From positions 1,364,001 to 1,428,000 of the forward strand of contig NZ_CP011546.1 of assembly GCF_001021065.1 (NCBI RefSeq): a stretch of 64,000 nucleotides of DNA, read 5' to 3'. The translations under genes and the position numbers were made by a program. This document shows positions 56,693 through 64,000 of the stretch, piece after piece; positions within the stretch are counted from its first letter, which is position 1; every line of letters starts with the position of its first letter. Source of the DNA: Corynebacterium uterequi (GTDB lineage: Bacteria > Actinomycetota > Actinomycetes > Mycobacteriales > Mycobacteriaceae). The notes under the pieces were generated by a model, which saw nothing but the letters and a program-made list of their open reading frames with translations, searched no databases and was not told where the DNA came from.

Positions 56693-57565
56693 TTAGGAGA
56701 TCTCGATATCCGGCAGGGTCAGGATCTCCGGCCCATCGTCGGTGATGACGATGGTGTGCTCAAACTGGGCGGTGTACTTTCCATCGAGGTTTTGCACCGT
56801 CCAGCCGTCGTCCCAGATCCGATACGGCAGCTCGCCGAGGTTAATCATCGGCTCCACCGTGAGCGTCATGCCGGGGACAAGGACGTCCCGGTAAGCGTCC
56901 GAGTCGTAGTGGAGCACCACGAGGCCATTGTGGAAGGTCGGCCCCACCCCGTGGCCGGTGAAGTCCTCCACCACCGTGTAACCGAAGCGCTTGGCGTAGG
57001 ACTCGATGACCCGGCCGATGACGTTGATTTCCCGGCCCGGCTTCGCCGCCCGGATGCCCCGCATGGTGGCTTCCCGGGTTCGCTCCACGAGAAGGCGGTG
57101 TTCCTCGGATACGTTGCCGGCCAGGAAAGTGGCATTGGTGTCGCCATGGACGCCGTTCTTATAGGCGGTGACGTCGATATTGACGATGTCGCCGTCCTCG
57201 ATGACGGTGCTGTCCGGGATGCCGTGACAGACGATCTCGTTGAGTGAAATACAGCTGGACTTGGTAAAGCCTCGGTAGCCGACGCACGACGGGTAGGCGC
57301 CCTGGGAGATGATGTACTCGTGGGCGATCTCGTCGATCTCGCTCGTGGTCTTACCCGGTTCCACGGCGGCGCCGGCCAGCGCCAAGGCGTTCGCCGCGAT
57401 TCGGCTGGCCTCCCGCATGGCTTCGATGGTCTCAGGAGTTTGGACGAAAGGCTCGCCGATGGCTTCCTGGACCTCGTCCTTCCAGACGTACTCCGGGCGC
57501 TCGATGTTCTTCGGGATCGGCAGCATAGGAGTGGGATCACCGGGGGTAAGCATTGCTCGACTCAT
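56693..57565 (-). CDS. map: Methionine aminopeptidase, type I
   Basis: Removes initiator Met from nascent proteins. The protein is 290 residues. An N-terminal extension of about 40 residues precedes the pita-bread fold. Metal ligands are visible in [21 protein letters not shown] (two Asp), [11 protein letters not shown] (His) and LTVEPMIN (Glu). The N-terminal segment resembles the MetAP1c/SH3-interacting extension of actinobacterial second-copy enzymes. TACGAT 7 nt before the ATG at 57565 suggests a leaderless mRNA. Confidence 0.96.
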   Translation of the reverse strand: MSRAMLTPGDPTPMLPIPKNIERPEYVWKDEVQEAIGEPFVQTPETIEAMREASRIAANALALAGAAVEPGKTTSEIDEIAHEYIISQGAYPSCVGYRGFTKSSCISLNEIVCHGIPDSTVIEDGDIVNIDVTAYKNGVHGDTNATFLAGNVSEEHRLLVERTREATMRGIRAAKPGREINVIGRVIESYAKRFGYTVVEDFTGHGVGPTFHNGLVVLHYDSDAYRDVLVPGMTLTVEPMINLGELPYRIWDDGWTVQNLDGKYTAQFEHTIVITDDGPEILTLPDIEIS

Positions 57566-57572
57566 GGTGGTC

Positions 57573-57578
57573 ATCGTA
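57573..57578 (-). promoter_or_regulatory. -10 hexamer TACGAT of map
   Basis: Minus strand, 7 nt before the chosen ATG. Confidence 0.45.
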
Positions 57579-57644
57579 GTACCGGACCCCGGACGATCAA
57601 CAGGCCCGCCGGCTACGCACACCGGCTAGGCCAGCTGGCGGGCC

Positions 57645-58808
57645 TTAGGAGGTGACCTTCACCTCGGCCTTGGCGCCACGGATCGGTTCCAGGCCCTCTT
57701 CTTCGATGATGCGCTCGGATTCCTCGATGAGGGTTTCGACGATCTTCGACTCCGGCACGGTCTTGATGACCTGCCCCTTGACGAAGATCTGGCCCTTGCC
57801 GTTGCCGGAGGCCACGCCCAGGTCGGCGTCGCGGGCCTCGCCGGGACCGTTAACAACGCAGCCCATGACGGCCACCCGCAGCGGGTAGTCCATGCCCTCG
57901 AACGCGGCGGTGACTTCGTCGGCCAGGGTGTACACGTCCACCTGTGCCCGCCCGCACGACGGGCAGGACACGATCTCAAAACCACGCTGGCGGAGGTTGA
58001 GGGCCTGCAGGATCTGATCGCCCACCTTGATCTCCTCCACCGGGTCCGCCGACAGCGACACCCGGATGGTGTCGCCGATACCCTGGGACAGCAGCGAACC
58101 GAAGGCGACCGAGGACTTAATCGTTCCCGCAAACTTCGGACCGGCCTCGGTCACGCCGAGGTGCAGCGGATAATCGCACTGCTCGGCGAGCTGGCGGTAG
58201 GCCTCCACCATGAGCACCGGGTCGGAGTGCTTCACCGAAATGGCAATGTCACCGTATCCATGCTCCTCAAACAGGCCTGCCTCCCACAGCGCGGATTCCA
58301 CGAGCGCCTCCGGGGTGGCCTTGCCGTCATACTTCGCCAACAGCCGCTTGTCCAGGGAACCGCCGTTGACGCCAATACGGATCGGGATACCCGCGTCCCC
58401 GGCCGCTTGGGCGACCTCCTTGACGCGGCCGTCGAACTCCTTAATATTGCCGGGGTTGACGCGGACCGCCGCGCAGCCGGCATCGATGGCGGCAAAGATG
58501 TACTTCGGCTGGAAGTGAATGTCAGCAATGACGGGAATCGGGGACTTCTTGGCAATCGCCGGCAGCGCCTCCGCGTCGATCGGCTTCGGGCAAGCCACCC
58601 GGACGATATCGCAGCCAGCCGCGGTGAGCTGGGCGATCTGCTGCAGCGTGCCGTTAATGTCATGGGTCTTCGTGTTGGTCATGGACTGCACCGAGACCTG
58701 GTAATCCGATCCCACGCCCACCGAGCCGACCATAAGCTGCCGGGTCTTACGCCGCGGGGACAATGTCCGCGGCGGTTCCGGGATTCCGAGTCCGATGGTG
58801 GTCGACAT
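57645..58808 (-). CDS. ispG: 4-hydroxy-3-methylbut-2-enyl diphosphate synthase (IspG)
   Basis: Penultimate step of the MEP isoprenoid pathway, a 4Fe-4S enzyme. The protein is 387 residues. An N-terminal TIM barrel ([29 protein letters not shown]) is followed by a C-terminal cluster domain with CPSCGR and [10 protein letters not shown] providing the cysteines. AAGGAG precedes the ATG at 58808. It lies 74 bp below rseP and close to dxr, which catalyses the second step of the same pathway. Confidence 0.97.
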   Translation of the reverse strand: MSTTIGLGIPEPPRTLSPRRKTRQLMVGSVGVGSDYQVSVQSMTNTKTHDINGTLQQIAQLTAAGCDIVRVACPKPIDAEALPAIAKKSPIPVIADIHFQPKYIFAAIDAGCAAVRVNPGNIKEFDGRVKEVAQAAGDAGIPIRIGVNGGSLDKRLLAKYDGKATPEALVESALWEAGLFEEHGYGDIAISVKHSDPVLMVEAYRQLAEQCDYPLHLGVTEAGPKFAGTIKSSVAFGSLLSQGIGDTIRVSLSADPVEEIKVGDQILQALNLRQRGFEIVSCPSCGRAQVDVYTLADEVTAAFEGMDYPLRVAVMGCVVNGPGEARDADLGVASGNGKGQIFVKGQVIKTVPESKIVETLIEESERIIEEEGLEPIRGAKAEVKVTS

Positions 58809-58882
58809 GCACGCTCCTTGCAGGTTGGATAATGGCACCCCGTAGCCTATCATCGGCGCAGCCCGAAACGCCGGGACGGCAC

Positions 58883-60097
58883 CTACCCCGTGAGGCTCAC
58901 CGGATTGACGACGTCAGCCACCAGCACCAGGGCGCCGAAGGCCATAAGTACCGCCGCCGCGCCAATGGTCACGGGGGTGAGTTTCTCGTAGTTCACCGGG
59001 CCCCTGGGAGCCTTGCCTCGCAGCCTGCGCGCGCCGTCGCGCAGTTTCTCGTAGAGGACAACGGCGATGTGCCCACCGTCGAGCGGGGGCACCGGCACCA
59101 GGTTGAACAGCGCCAGGAAGAAATTCAACGACGCCAGCATCATCCAGAACCCGTCCCAGATGGAGCGCTCGACCAGCTCGCCGCCAATCATCGACGCCCC
59201 CACCACGCTCATTGGCGAGTCCTGGGCCCGCTCCTGGCCAACAATGGCGCCGATCAGACCCGGGATCTTGGCCGGCAGGCTCACCACTCCCTCGACGGTG
59301 GCCGAGAGCACCTGGCCGCTGTAGCGCAGGACCGCCGGCACCGCCTCAACGGGCCCGAAGCGCCGGTACGCGTCGGTGACCGGTTGGCTCACAACACCCA
59401 CCGCTCCCATCGTCCGCGCTTCGCCGTCGGCGGTGTAGCGGGTGACCTCGTCCACCACGACCGGGATCTCGCGGCGGGTGCCGTCGCGCTCGACGGTCAT
59501 CGTGACCGTCTGCCCGGGCCGTTCGGCAACGTAGTTCGCTAGCTCGGCGAAGGAGCCCAGGCGGGCGTCGTCGATCGCGAGGATGCGGTCACCCGCCTCG
59601 ATGCCGGCGCGGCCGGCGGCGCCAACTCCCGAGCACGTCGCCAATTCACCGGTGGCCGGGAGCTGATCGGCGGTGCAGGTGATCTCACCGACGGTCGGAG
59701 TGAAGTCCGCATCCGGGTTGGGAATCCCTGACGTCACCGCCACCGCGTAAAGAATGCTCACTCCGAGCAGGAGGTTCATGGCGATGCCTCCCAGCAGCAC
59801 CACGACGCGCTGCCACCACGGCTTACGCACCATGGCGTGCGGCGCTTCGTCGATGGTCACCGGGTCATTAATGGTCATGCCGGCGATCTCGCAGAAGCCA
59901 CCGAAGGGGAAGGCCGCGATGCCATACTCGGTGCCGCCGCGGCGGGTGGACACCAACGTGGGCCCGAAACCGATGAAGTAGCGCCGCACCGGCATGGAAA
60001 ACGCGCGTGCGGCCAGCAGGTGACCGCACTCGTGCAGGGCGATCGTCACCGCGATGCCGAGGGCGAAAAGAACCACGCCCAGCAGATAGGCCCCCAC
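58883..60097 (-). CDS. rseP: Site-2 intramembrane metalloprotease (RseP/Rip1 type)
   Basis: Cleaves anti-sigma factors and other membrane proteins within the bilayer. The protein is 404 residues. The zinc motif HECGH (22-26) lies in the first membrane span. One PDZ domain is at about 170-260 ([20 protein letters not shown]). The second catalytic motif [12 protein letters not shown] is near the C-terminus. The GTG start shares one base with the dxr stop (TAGTG), so the two are tightly coupled. Confidence 0.95.
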   Translation of the reverse strand: MGAYLLGVVLFALGIAVTIALHECGHLLAARAFSMPVRRYFIGFGPTLVSTRRGGTEYGIAAFPFGGFCEIAGMTINDPVTIDEAPHAMVRKPWWQRVVVLLGGIAMNLLLGVSILYAVAVTSGIPNPDADFTPTVGEITCTADQLPATGELATCSGVGAAGRAGIEAGDRILAIDDARLGSFAELANYVAERPGQTVTMTVERDGTRREIPVVVDEVTRYTADGEARTMGAVGVVSQPVTDAYRRFGPVEAVPAVLRYSGQVLSATVEGVVSLPAKIPGLIGAIVGQERAQDSPMSVVGASMIGGELVERSIWDGFWMMLASLNFFLALFNLVPVPPLDGGHIAVVLYEKLRDGARRLRGKAPRGPVNYEKLTPVTIGAAAVLMAFGALVLVADVVNPVSLTG

Positions 60098-61290
60098 TAG
60101 CGAACGCTCAGCCGGTCGACAACACGATTGGCCTGGCGCCGTGCCTCGGCCTCCACGGCGAGGATGTCCTCGATACTCGCCGGCTCCTGTGCGTACGCAT
60201 CCGCAGCGCTCATCACCTCCGCTACCGTGTCCACGATGTCAATGAAGCGGATACGACGGTCGAGGAAGGCGGCCGCCGCTTCCTCATTGGCGGCGTTATA
60301 CACCGCCGGCATGGTGCCGGAGGCCTCTGCCGCGGTGCGGGCCAGCTCGACGGCGGGGAACGCGGCGTGGTCCAGCGGTTCAAACACCCACGTCGACGCA
60401 GTGCGGAAGTCCAACGACGGTTGCGCACCAGGAACCCGGTTCGGCCAGGCCAATGCGTGGGAGATGGGTAGCTTCATCGACGGCGGCGAGGCCTGGGCGA
60501 TGGTGCACCCATCGCGGAAGGTCACCATCGAGTGGACGATGGACTGCGGGTGGACCGTGACCTCAATGTCTTGAGGTGCGAGGTCGAAGAGCAGCGTCGC
60601 TTCGATGAGCTCTAGGCCTTTGTTCACCAGCGTCGCGGAGTTCAAGGTGTTCATCTGCCCCATCGACCACGTGGGATGCTGGGCTGCCTGCTCCGGGGTG
60701 ACGTCCGCCATCTCTTCTCGGGTCCAGCCTCTAAAGGGCCCGCCCGACGCGGTGAGAACGAAACGGTCAACGTCCTCGCGCCGCCCAGACCTCAGGCACT
60801 GCGCCATGGCGGAGTGCTCGGAGTCCACCGGGATGATCTGCCCCGGTGCGGCCATCGACGTCACCAGACGGCCGCCGGCCACGAGCGACTCCTTATTCGC
60901 CAACGCCAGGGCCACCCCGCGCTTGAGGGTCGCCACCGTGGCGGCGAGACCTAAAGAGCCCACTAGGGCGTTGAGGACAATGTCCACCTCCGGGCACTCG
61001 TCCACGAGCTGCTGCGCCGCATCCGGCCCAGAGAGCACTGGGGCGCCAAGTGCCTCCGAGACAACGGCTGCCGCGTCCTCGCGGGCCACCGCAATGCGGT
61101 TAGCCGAAAGGTTGAGAACGCGGGCCTGCTCAATGATGGCGGCGGGGTCGCTGCCCGCCGCGGCAATGCCTTCGACGCTCAACAGCTCCGGGTTGGCCGC
61201 CACTACTTCGAGCGCCTGCGTGCCAATTGAGCCGGTAGAGCCCAGGATGAGGATTCGACGAGGTTTTTCATTGTGGTGCACGCACACCAT
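60097..61290 (-). CDS. dxr: 1-deoxy-D-xylulose 5-phosphate reductoisomerase
   Basis: Converts DXP to MEP, the committed step of the isoprenoid pathway. The protein is 397 residues. The NADPH motif is [17 protein letters not shown]. The metal/substrate residues lie in [26 protein letters not shown] and [18 protein letters not shown]. The start is uncertain: ATG 61290 or GTG 61281, neither with a Shine-Dalgarno. It is divergent from the DUF2631 gene and coupled to rseP. Confidence 0.96.
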   Translation of the reverse strand: MVCVHHNEKPRRILILGSTGSIGTQALEVVAANPELLSVEGIAAAGSDPAAIIEQARVLNLSANRIAVAREDAAAVVSEALGAPVLSGPDAAQQLVDECPEVDIVLNALVGSLGLAATVATLKRGVALALANKESLVAGGRLVTSMAAPGQIIPVDSEHSAMAQCLRSGRREDVDRFVLTASGGPFRGWTREEMADVTPEQAAQHPTWSMGQMNTLNSATLVNKGLELIEATLLFDLAPQDIEVTVHPQSIVHSMVTFRDGCTIAQASPPSMKLPISHALAWPNRVPGAQPSLDFRTASTWVFEPLDHAAFPAVELARTAAEASGTMPAVYNAANEEAAAAFLDRRIRFIDIVDTVAEVMSAADAYAQEPASIEDILAVEAEARRQANRVVDRLSVR

Positions 61291-61364
61291 TCTGGCACGA
61301 GCCGACGACAGTGGTGCCGCAACCCCGACGCTCACTCGCTGCTGGGGCTGAGGGGGTGAGTATC

Positions 61365-61377
61365 TCCCAACATGGGA
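61365..61377. promoter_or_regulatory. Inverted repeat in the dxr / DUF2631 divergent region
   Basis: TCCCA-ACA-TGGGA, a perfect 5-bp palindrome with a 3-bp spacer, lies between the two divergent starts. Possible operator; no regulator assigned. The 142-bp gap also holds a TAAGCT hexamer near 61403. Confidence 0.35.
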
Positions 61378-61432
61378 AAGGTATGCCAGAATACTGTGCA
61401 GATAAGCTTTGCACGAGGTGAAGGAGTTCATC

Positions 61433-61855
61433 GTGGCCAAGTCCCACGCAGAAGAGTTTGAGGTTCACAACGGCGTGTCCACGCGTGACGTGCCCAATGC
61501 CGCCTTTGGCTGGAGCTCGGTCGGCCGCACGGCCATCCAGATCAGCGGTTGGGCAAGCGTTGCGGTTCTCTTACTGCTTAACTTCGGCAACCACCAGGGC
61601 CACGTGGAAACGATCTGGCTCATCGGCCTAGCCGTCGTGCTGATTCTGGGCCTCATCCTGCACGCCTTCGCGCCCCGCCTCCACCAGGTGCGTACCGTCA
61701 CCGGCCACAACAAGCCCGAAGGGTGGGTGGAGCCGGACCACGCCTACAACCAGGCCACGCTGTCGGGCAATTACGCGAACCTCGACGACGATCAGCTCCG
61801 GGCCCTGAACATCGACCCGCAGCGCGTCAAGCACCTGCGCTCGCTGTCCTCCTAA
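61433..61855 (+). CDS. DUF2631 membrane protein
   Basis: A 140-residue protein with two hydrophobic spans (about 43-58 and 65-82) and a soluble C-terminal half ending in [10 protein letters not shown]. It matches the actinobacterial DUF2631 family encoded near dxr and rseP. Function unknown. The GTG start follows AAGGAG by 6-7 nt, one of the minority of monocistronic genes here with a clear Shine-Dalgarno. Confidence 0.86.
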   Translation: MAKSHAEEFEVHNGVSTRDVPNAAFGWSSVGRTAIQISGWASVAVLLLLNFGNHQGHVETIWLIGLAVVLILGLILHAFAPRLHQVRTVTGHNKPEGWVEPDHAYNQATLSGNYANLDDDQLRALNIDPQRVKHLRSLSS

Positions 61856-61868
61856 CAGCTAGCGCCAC

Positions 61869-61916
61869 ACCGCCGCCTCGAACGCCGTCACCGGCGCCGC
61901 CGAGGCGGCGGTTTTC
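61869..61916 (+). terminator. Terminator of the DUF2631 gene
   Basis: ACCGCCGCCTCG (61869-61880) pairs with CGAGGCGGCGGT (61901-61912), a 12-bp perfect stem followed by TTTT. It lies between convergent genes and may serve both. Confidence 0.85.
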
Positions 61917-61924
61917 GCATCTAG

Positions 61925-63022
61925 TTAGCGCTCCTCCGCGGCGAGCTGTCCGCAGGCCGCGGCGATCTCCTGGCCCTTAGTGTCGCGCACCGTACAGGTC
62001 ACGCCCTGCGCGCGTACCCGACGGACGAACTCATCCTGCCGCGCCCGAGGCGACGCGTCCCACTTCGAGCCCGGAGTTGGGTTCAAGGGGATGAGATTGA
62101 CGTGCACCTTGGAACCAAGCGCCTGGTGCAGCCTGCGCCCCAGCAGGTCCGCGCGGAAGTCTTGATCGTTGATGTCGCGGATGAGCGCGTACTCGATAGA
62201 GACCCGTCGACCGGACTTCTCGGCGTAGTACCGGGCGGCGTCGAGGACCTCCGCTACCGGCCATCGGTTGTTCACCGGCACGAGGGTGTCACGCAGCTCG
62301 TCGTCCGGCGTATGCAGGCTCACGGCAAGGGTGACCGACATCTCCTCGTCGGCCAGCTTGCGGATTGCCGGTGCCAGGCCCACGGTGGACACCGTGACAT
62401 TGCGCTGGGAGATGCCGAAGCCGCTCGGCGCCGGTTGGGTAATCTGGCGCACCGCGGACACGACGCGTTTATAGTTCGCCAGCGGCTCGCCCATGCCCAT
62501 GAACACGACGTTGGACAGCCGTGAGCCCTCTTCGGCCATCCGGCGGGCCGCGGCGCGCACCTGATCCACGATCTCACCGGTGGAGAGATTACGATCCAAT
62601 CCTCCCTGCCCGGTGGCGCAGAAGGGGCAGTTCATCCCGCACCCGGCCTGGGAAGAGATGCATAGCGTCGCCCGATCGGGGTAGCGCATGAGGACTGATT
62701 CGAGCAGGGTGCCGTCGTGCAGGCGCCACAGGGACTTGGTGGTGTCGCCGTCGTCGGTCTCGTGGTGGCGAACCGGGTCCATAAGCACCGGGAACAGCGC
62801 CTCAGCCACCTCAGCTCGCTGAGCGGCGGGCAAGTCCGTCATGGTGGAGGTATCGGACTCGAAACGGCCGTAGTAGTGCCGAGCGATCTGGTCCACTCGG
62901 AACTTCGGAAGCCCCAACTCCCCCAGCGCGGCCACTCGCTCATCGTGGGTAAGGTCAGCGAAGTGGCGCGGGGGCATTTTCGCCTTCGGCGCGGAAAATT
63001 GCAGCGTGACAGGTTGATTCAT
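61925..63022 (-). CDS. rlmN: Dual-specificity 23S rRNA/tRNA methyltransferase RlmN
   Basis: Radical-SAM enzyme methylating C2 of A2503 in 23S rRNA and A37 in tRNA. The protein is 365 residues. The cluster motif CGMNCPFC (Cys128, 132, 135) and the family segment [13 protein letters not shown] are present. The catalytic methyl-carrying Cys near the C-terminus is in [18 protein letters not shown]. It lies between cdsA and the dxr region, as in other corynebacteria. Confidence 0.97.
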   Translation of the reverse strand: MNQPVTLQFSAPKAKMPPRHFADLTHDERVAALGELGLPKFRVDQIARHYYGRFESDTSTMTDLPAAQRAEVAEALFPVLMDPVRHHETDDGDTTKSLWRLHDGTLLESVLMRYPDRATLCISSQAGCGMNCPFCATGQGGLDRNLSTGEIVDQVRAAARRMAEEGSRLSNVVFMGMGEPLANYKRVVSAVRQITQPAPSGFGISQRNVTVSTVGLAPAIRKLADEEMSVTLAVSLHTPDDELRDTLVPVNNRWPVAEVLDAARYYAEKSGRRVSIEYALIRDINDQDFRADLLGRRLHQALGSKVHVNLIPLNPTPGSKWDASPRARQDEFVRRVRAQGVTCTVRDTKGQEIAAACGQLAAEER

Positions 63023-63076
63023 CGCCCGTCATCATTCCATGCTGGGCCTGGTAGGGGCAACTACGGGCCGGCTGGC

Positions 63077-64000
63077 CTAATCCAAGGCGGTGATAATGCT
63101 CAAGACAACCCAGCTGGCCGCCGCCGACGGCAGCATTCCGTCGAGCCGGTCCATGATCCCGCCGTGTGCCGGCAGAATCGACGACATGTCCTTGATGCCC
63201 AGTTCGCGTTTGAACTGGGATTCGACCAGGTCACCCATGGTGGCGCATACCACCAGAGCGATGCCCAAGATGATGCCCCGCCACCAGTCCATATCCATGA
63301 GGAATTCCATGGTCAACGCGCCGGCAATGATGCCAGCGACCATGGATCCGGCCACGCCTTCCCAGGACTTACTCGGGCTGATAGCTGGCGCCATGGGACG
63401 GGAACCGAACATCACTCCCACGACGAAGCCGCCGGTATCCGAGGCGACCACGCACAGCATAAACGTCAAGATAACGTTGGCGCCGGGCTCGTCTAGGGTA
63501 CTGGAGCGCGACAGCATGGCGGCAAAGGCGCCAAAGACGGGGATCCACACGAGCACGAACAGGCCGATGGCCGTGTCCCGGAGGTAGTTCACCGGCGACT
63601 GATGCCGACCGTGGTTAAACATGCGCCCAAACATGAGCGTCAACGCCGCGATCGTCAGCCCCACAATGATTCCCTGGGTTTCCAACGGCCACGACAACCA
63701 CACAATCGCCTGCCCAAACACCAGCAGAAGCGTGCGTGGCAGGACATAGGAGGCCTCGCGCAGGCGGGTAATCACTTCCCACATCCCGGCACCGACCGCC
63801 ACCGAGACCAGGACATACCAGGCCAACGGTCCGGCCAAGACGGCGCCGACAACCGTTAACCCCAGAGCCGCGCCCACGCCGATGGCGGTAGGTAAATCCC
63901 TACCGGCCCGGTTCTTCGGCTTCGGGAAACTCTCCAGGTGAATATGCCCGCCCCGGGTGATCGACCCAATGCGGCCGAGACCGGTTCCGTTCTCGTCGGT
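63077..64000 (-). CDS. cdsA: Phosphatidate cytidylyltransferase (5' end outside window)
   Basis: Makes CDP-diacylglycerol, the substrate of PgsA. At least 307 residues are visible, and the reading frame is open to base 64000, so the start lies outside. It has eight or so membrane spans. The signature SQFKRELGIKDMSSILPAHG-GIMDRLDGML (S-x8-R-x3-K-D ... G-G-x-x-D-R-x-D) is complete near the C-terminus. The visible N-terminal part is hydrophilic and Gly/Arg-rich (about 40 residues). Confidence 0.94.
   Translation of the reverse strand, partial: TDENGTGLGRIGSITRGGHIHLESFPKPKNRAGRDLPTAIGVGAALGLTVVGAVLAGPLAWYVLVSVAVGAGMWEVITRLREASYVLPRTLLLVFGQAIVWLSWPLETQGIIVGLTIAALTLMFGRMFNHGRHQSPVNYLRDTAIGLFVLVWIPVFGAFAAMLSRSSTLDEPGANVILTFMLCVVASDTGGFVVGVMFGSRPMAPAISPSKSWEGVAGSMVAGIIAGALTMEFLMDMDWWRGIILGIALVVCATMGDLVESQFKRELGIKDMSSILPAHGGIMDRLDGMLPSAAASWVVLSIITALD

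Overview
The window is a stretch of core chromosome from a GC-rich actinobacterium, almost certainly a Corynebacterium. The evidence is gene content and order: hflX, dapF, miaA, miaB, recX and recA; bioYMN behind a BioQ-type operator; pspA and clgR; dapB, thyX, dapA, rnj and ftsK; gpsI and rpsO; ribF and truB; and proS, rimP, nusA, ylxR, infB and rbfA. Mycothione reductase, malate:quinone oxidoreductase, ThyX and an actinobacterial-type LexA box agree with this. The species cannot be named from sequence alone. There is no rRNA, tRNA, CRISPR array, insertion sequence, prophage or integrase. Coding density is very high and no gap without a gene exceeds about 230 bp.

Layout. 1-11.6 kb: translation GTPase hflX (3' end outside the window), two corynebacterial conserved proteins, dapF-miaA, a DUF349 protein with a GNAT acetyltransferase, a membrane protein, miaB, recX, recA and DUF3046. 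11.6-13.6 kb: the biotin transporter bioYMN. 13.6-17.6 kb: envelope-stress proteins PspA and ClgR, CinA, PgsA, a YciI protein, and TerC behind a manganese riboswitch. 17.7-26.9 kb: FtsK, RNase J and the lysine/thymidylate genes dapA, thyX and dapB. 26.9-34.7 kb: polynucleotide phosphorylase, S15, a two-gene DUF1980/permease operon, a nucleoside hydrolase, ribF and truB. 34.7-46 kb: the NrnA-MATE-phosphopantetheinyl transferase operon, the rimP-nusA-ylxR-infB-rbfA translation block, a lipoprotein and proS. 46-52.5 kb: yaaA, a penicillin-binding-fold serine hydrolase, a complete TRAP transporter, cobA and a short SelO pseudokinase. 52.5-64 kb: mqo, a hydrolase, mtr, map, ispG, rseP, dxr, DUF2631, rlmN and a partial cdsA.

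How the genes work together. Several pathways recur: tRNA and rRNA maturation (miaA, miaB, truB, rlmN, rbfA, rimP), RNA decay (rnj, gpsI, nrnA), meso-diaminopimelate and lysine (dapA, dapB, dapF), isoprenoids (dxr, ispG), phospholipid supply (cdsA, pgsA) and envelope proteolysis and stress (rseP, clgR, pspA).

The most informative non-coding signals are these. A yybP-ykoY (Mn2+) aptamer precedes terC, and its switching helices can be read directly. A BioQ operator lies before bioY and a LexA box before recA. About twenty genes have a TANNNT -10 hexamer 6-8 nt before the start codon, which predicts leaderless mRNAs. This includes two divergent pairs (ribF/truB and cobA/selO) whose -10 boxes are only 5 bp apart. 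I found no clearly novel defence or mobile system. The best candidates for new biology are the shortened SelO, the Cys/Gly-tailed protein next to hflX, the His-rich DUF1980/permease pair, and the tandem repeat with a terminator-like hairpin behind truB.
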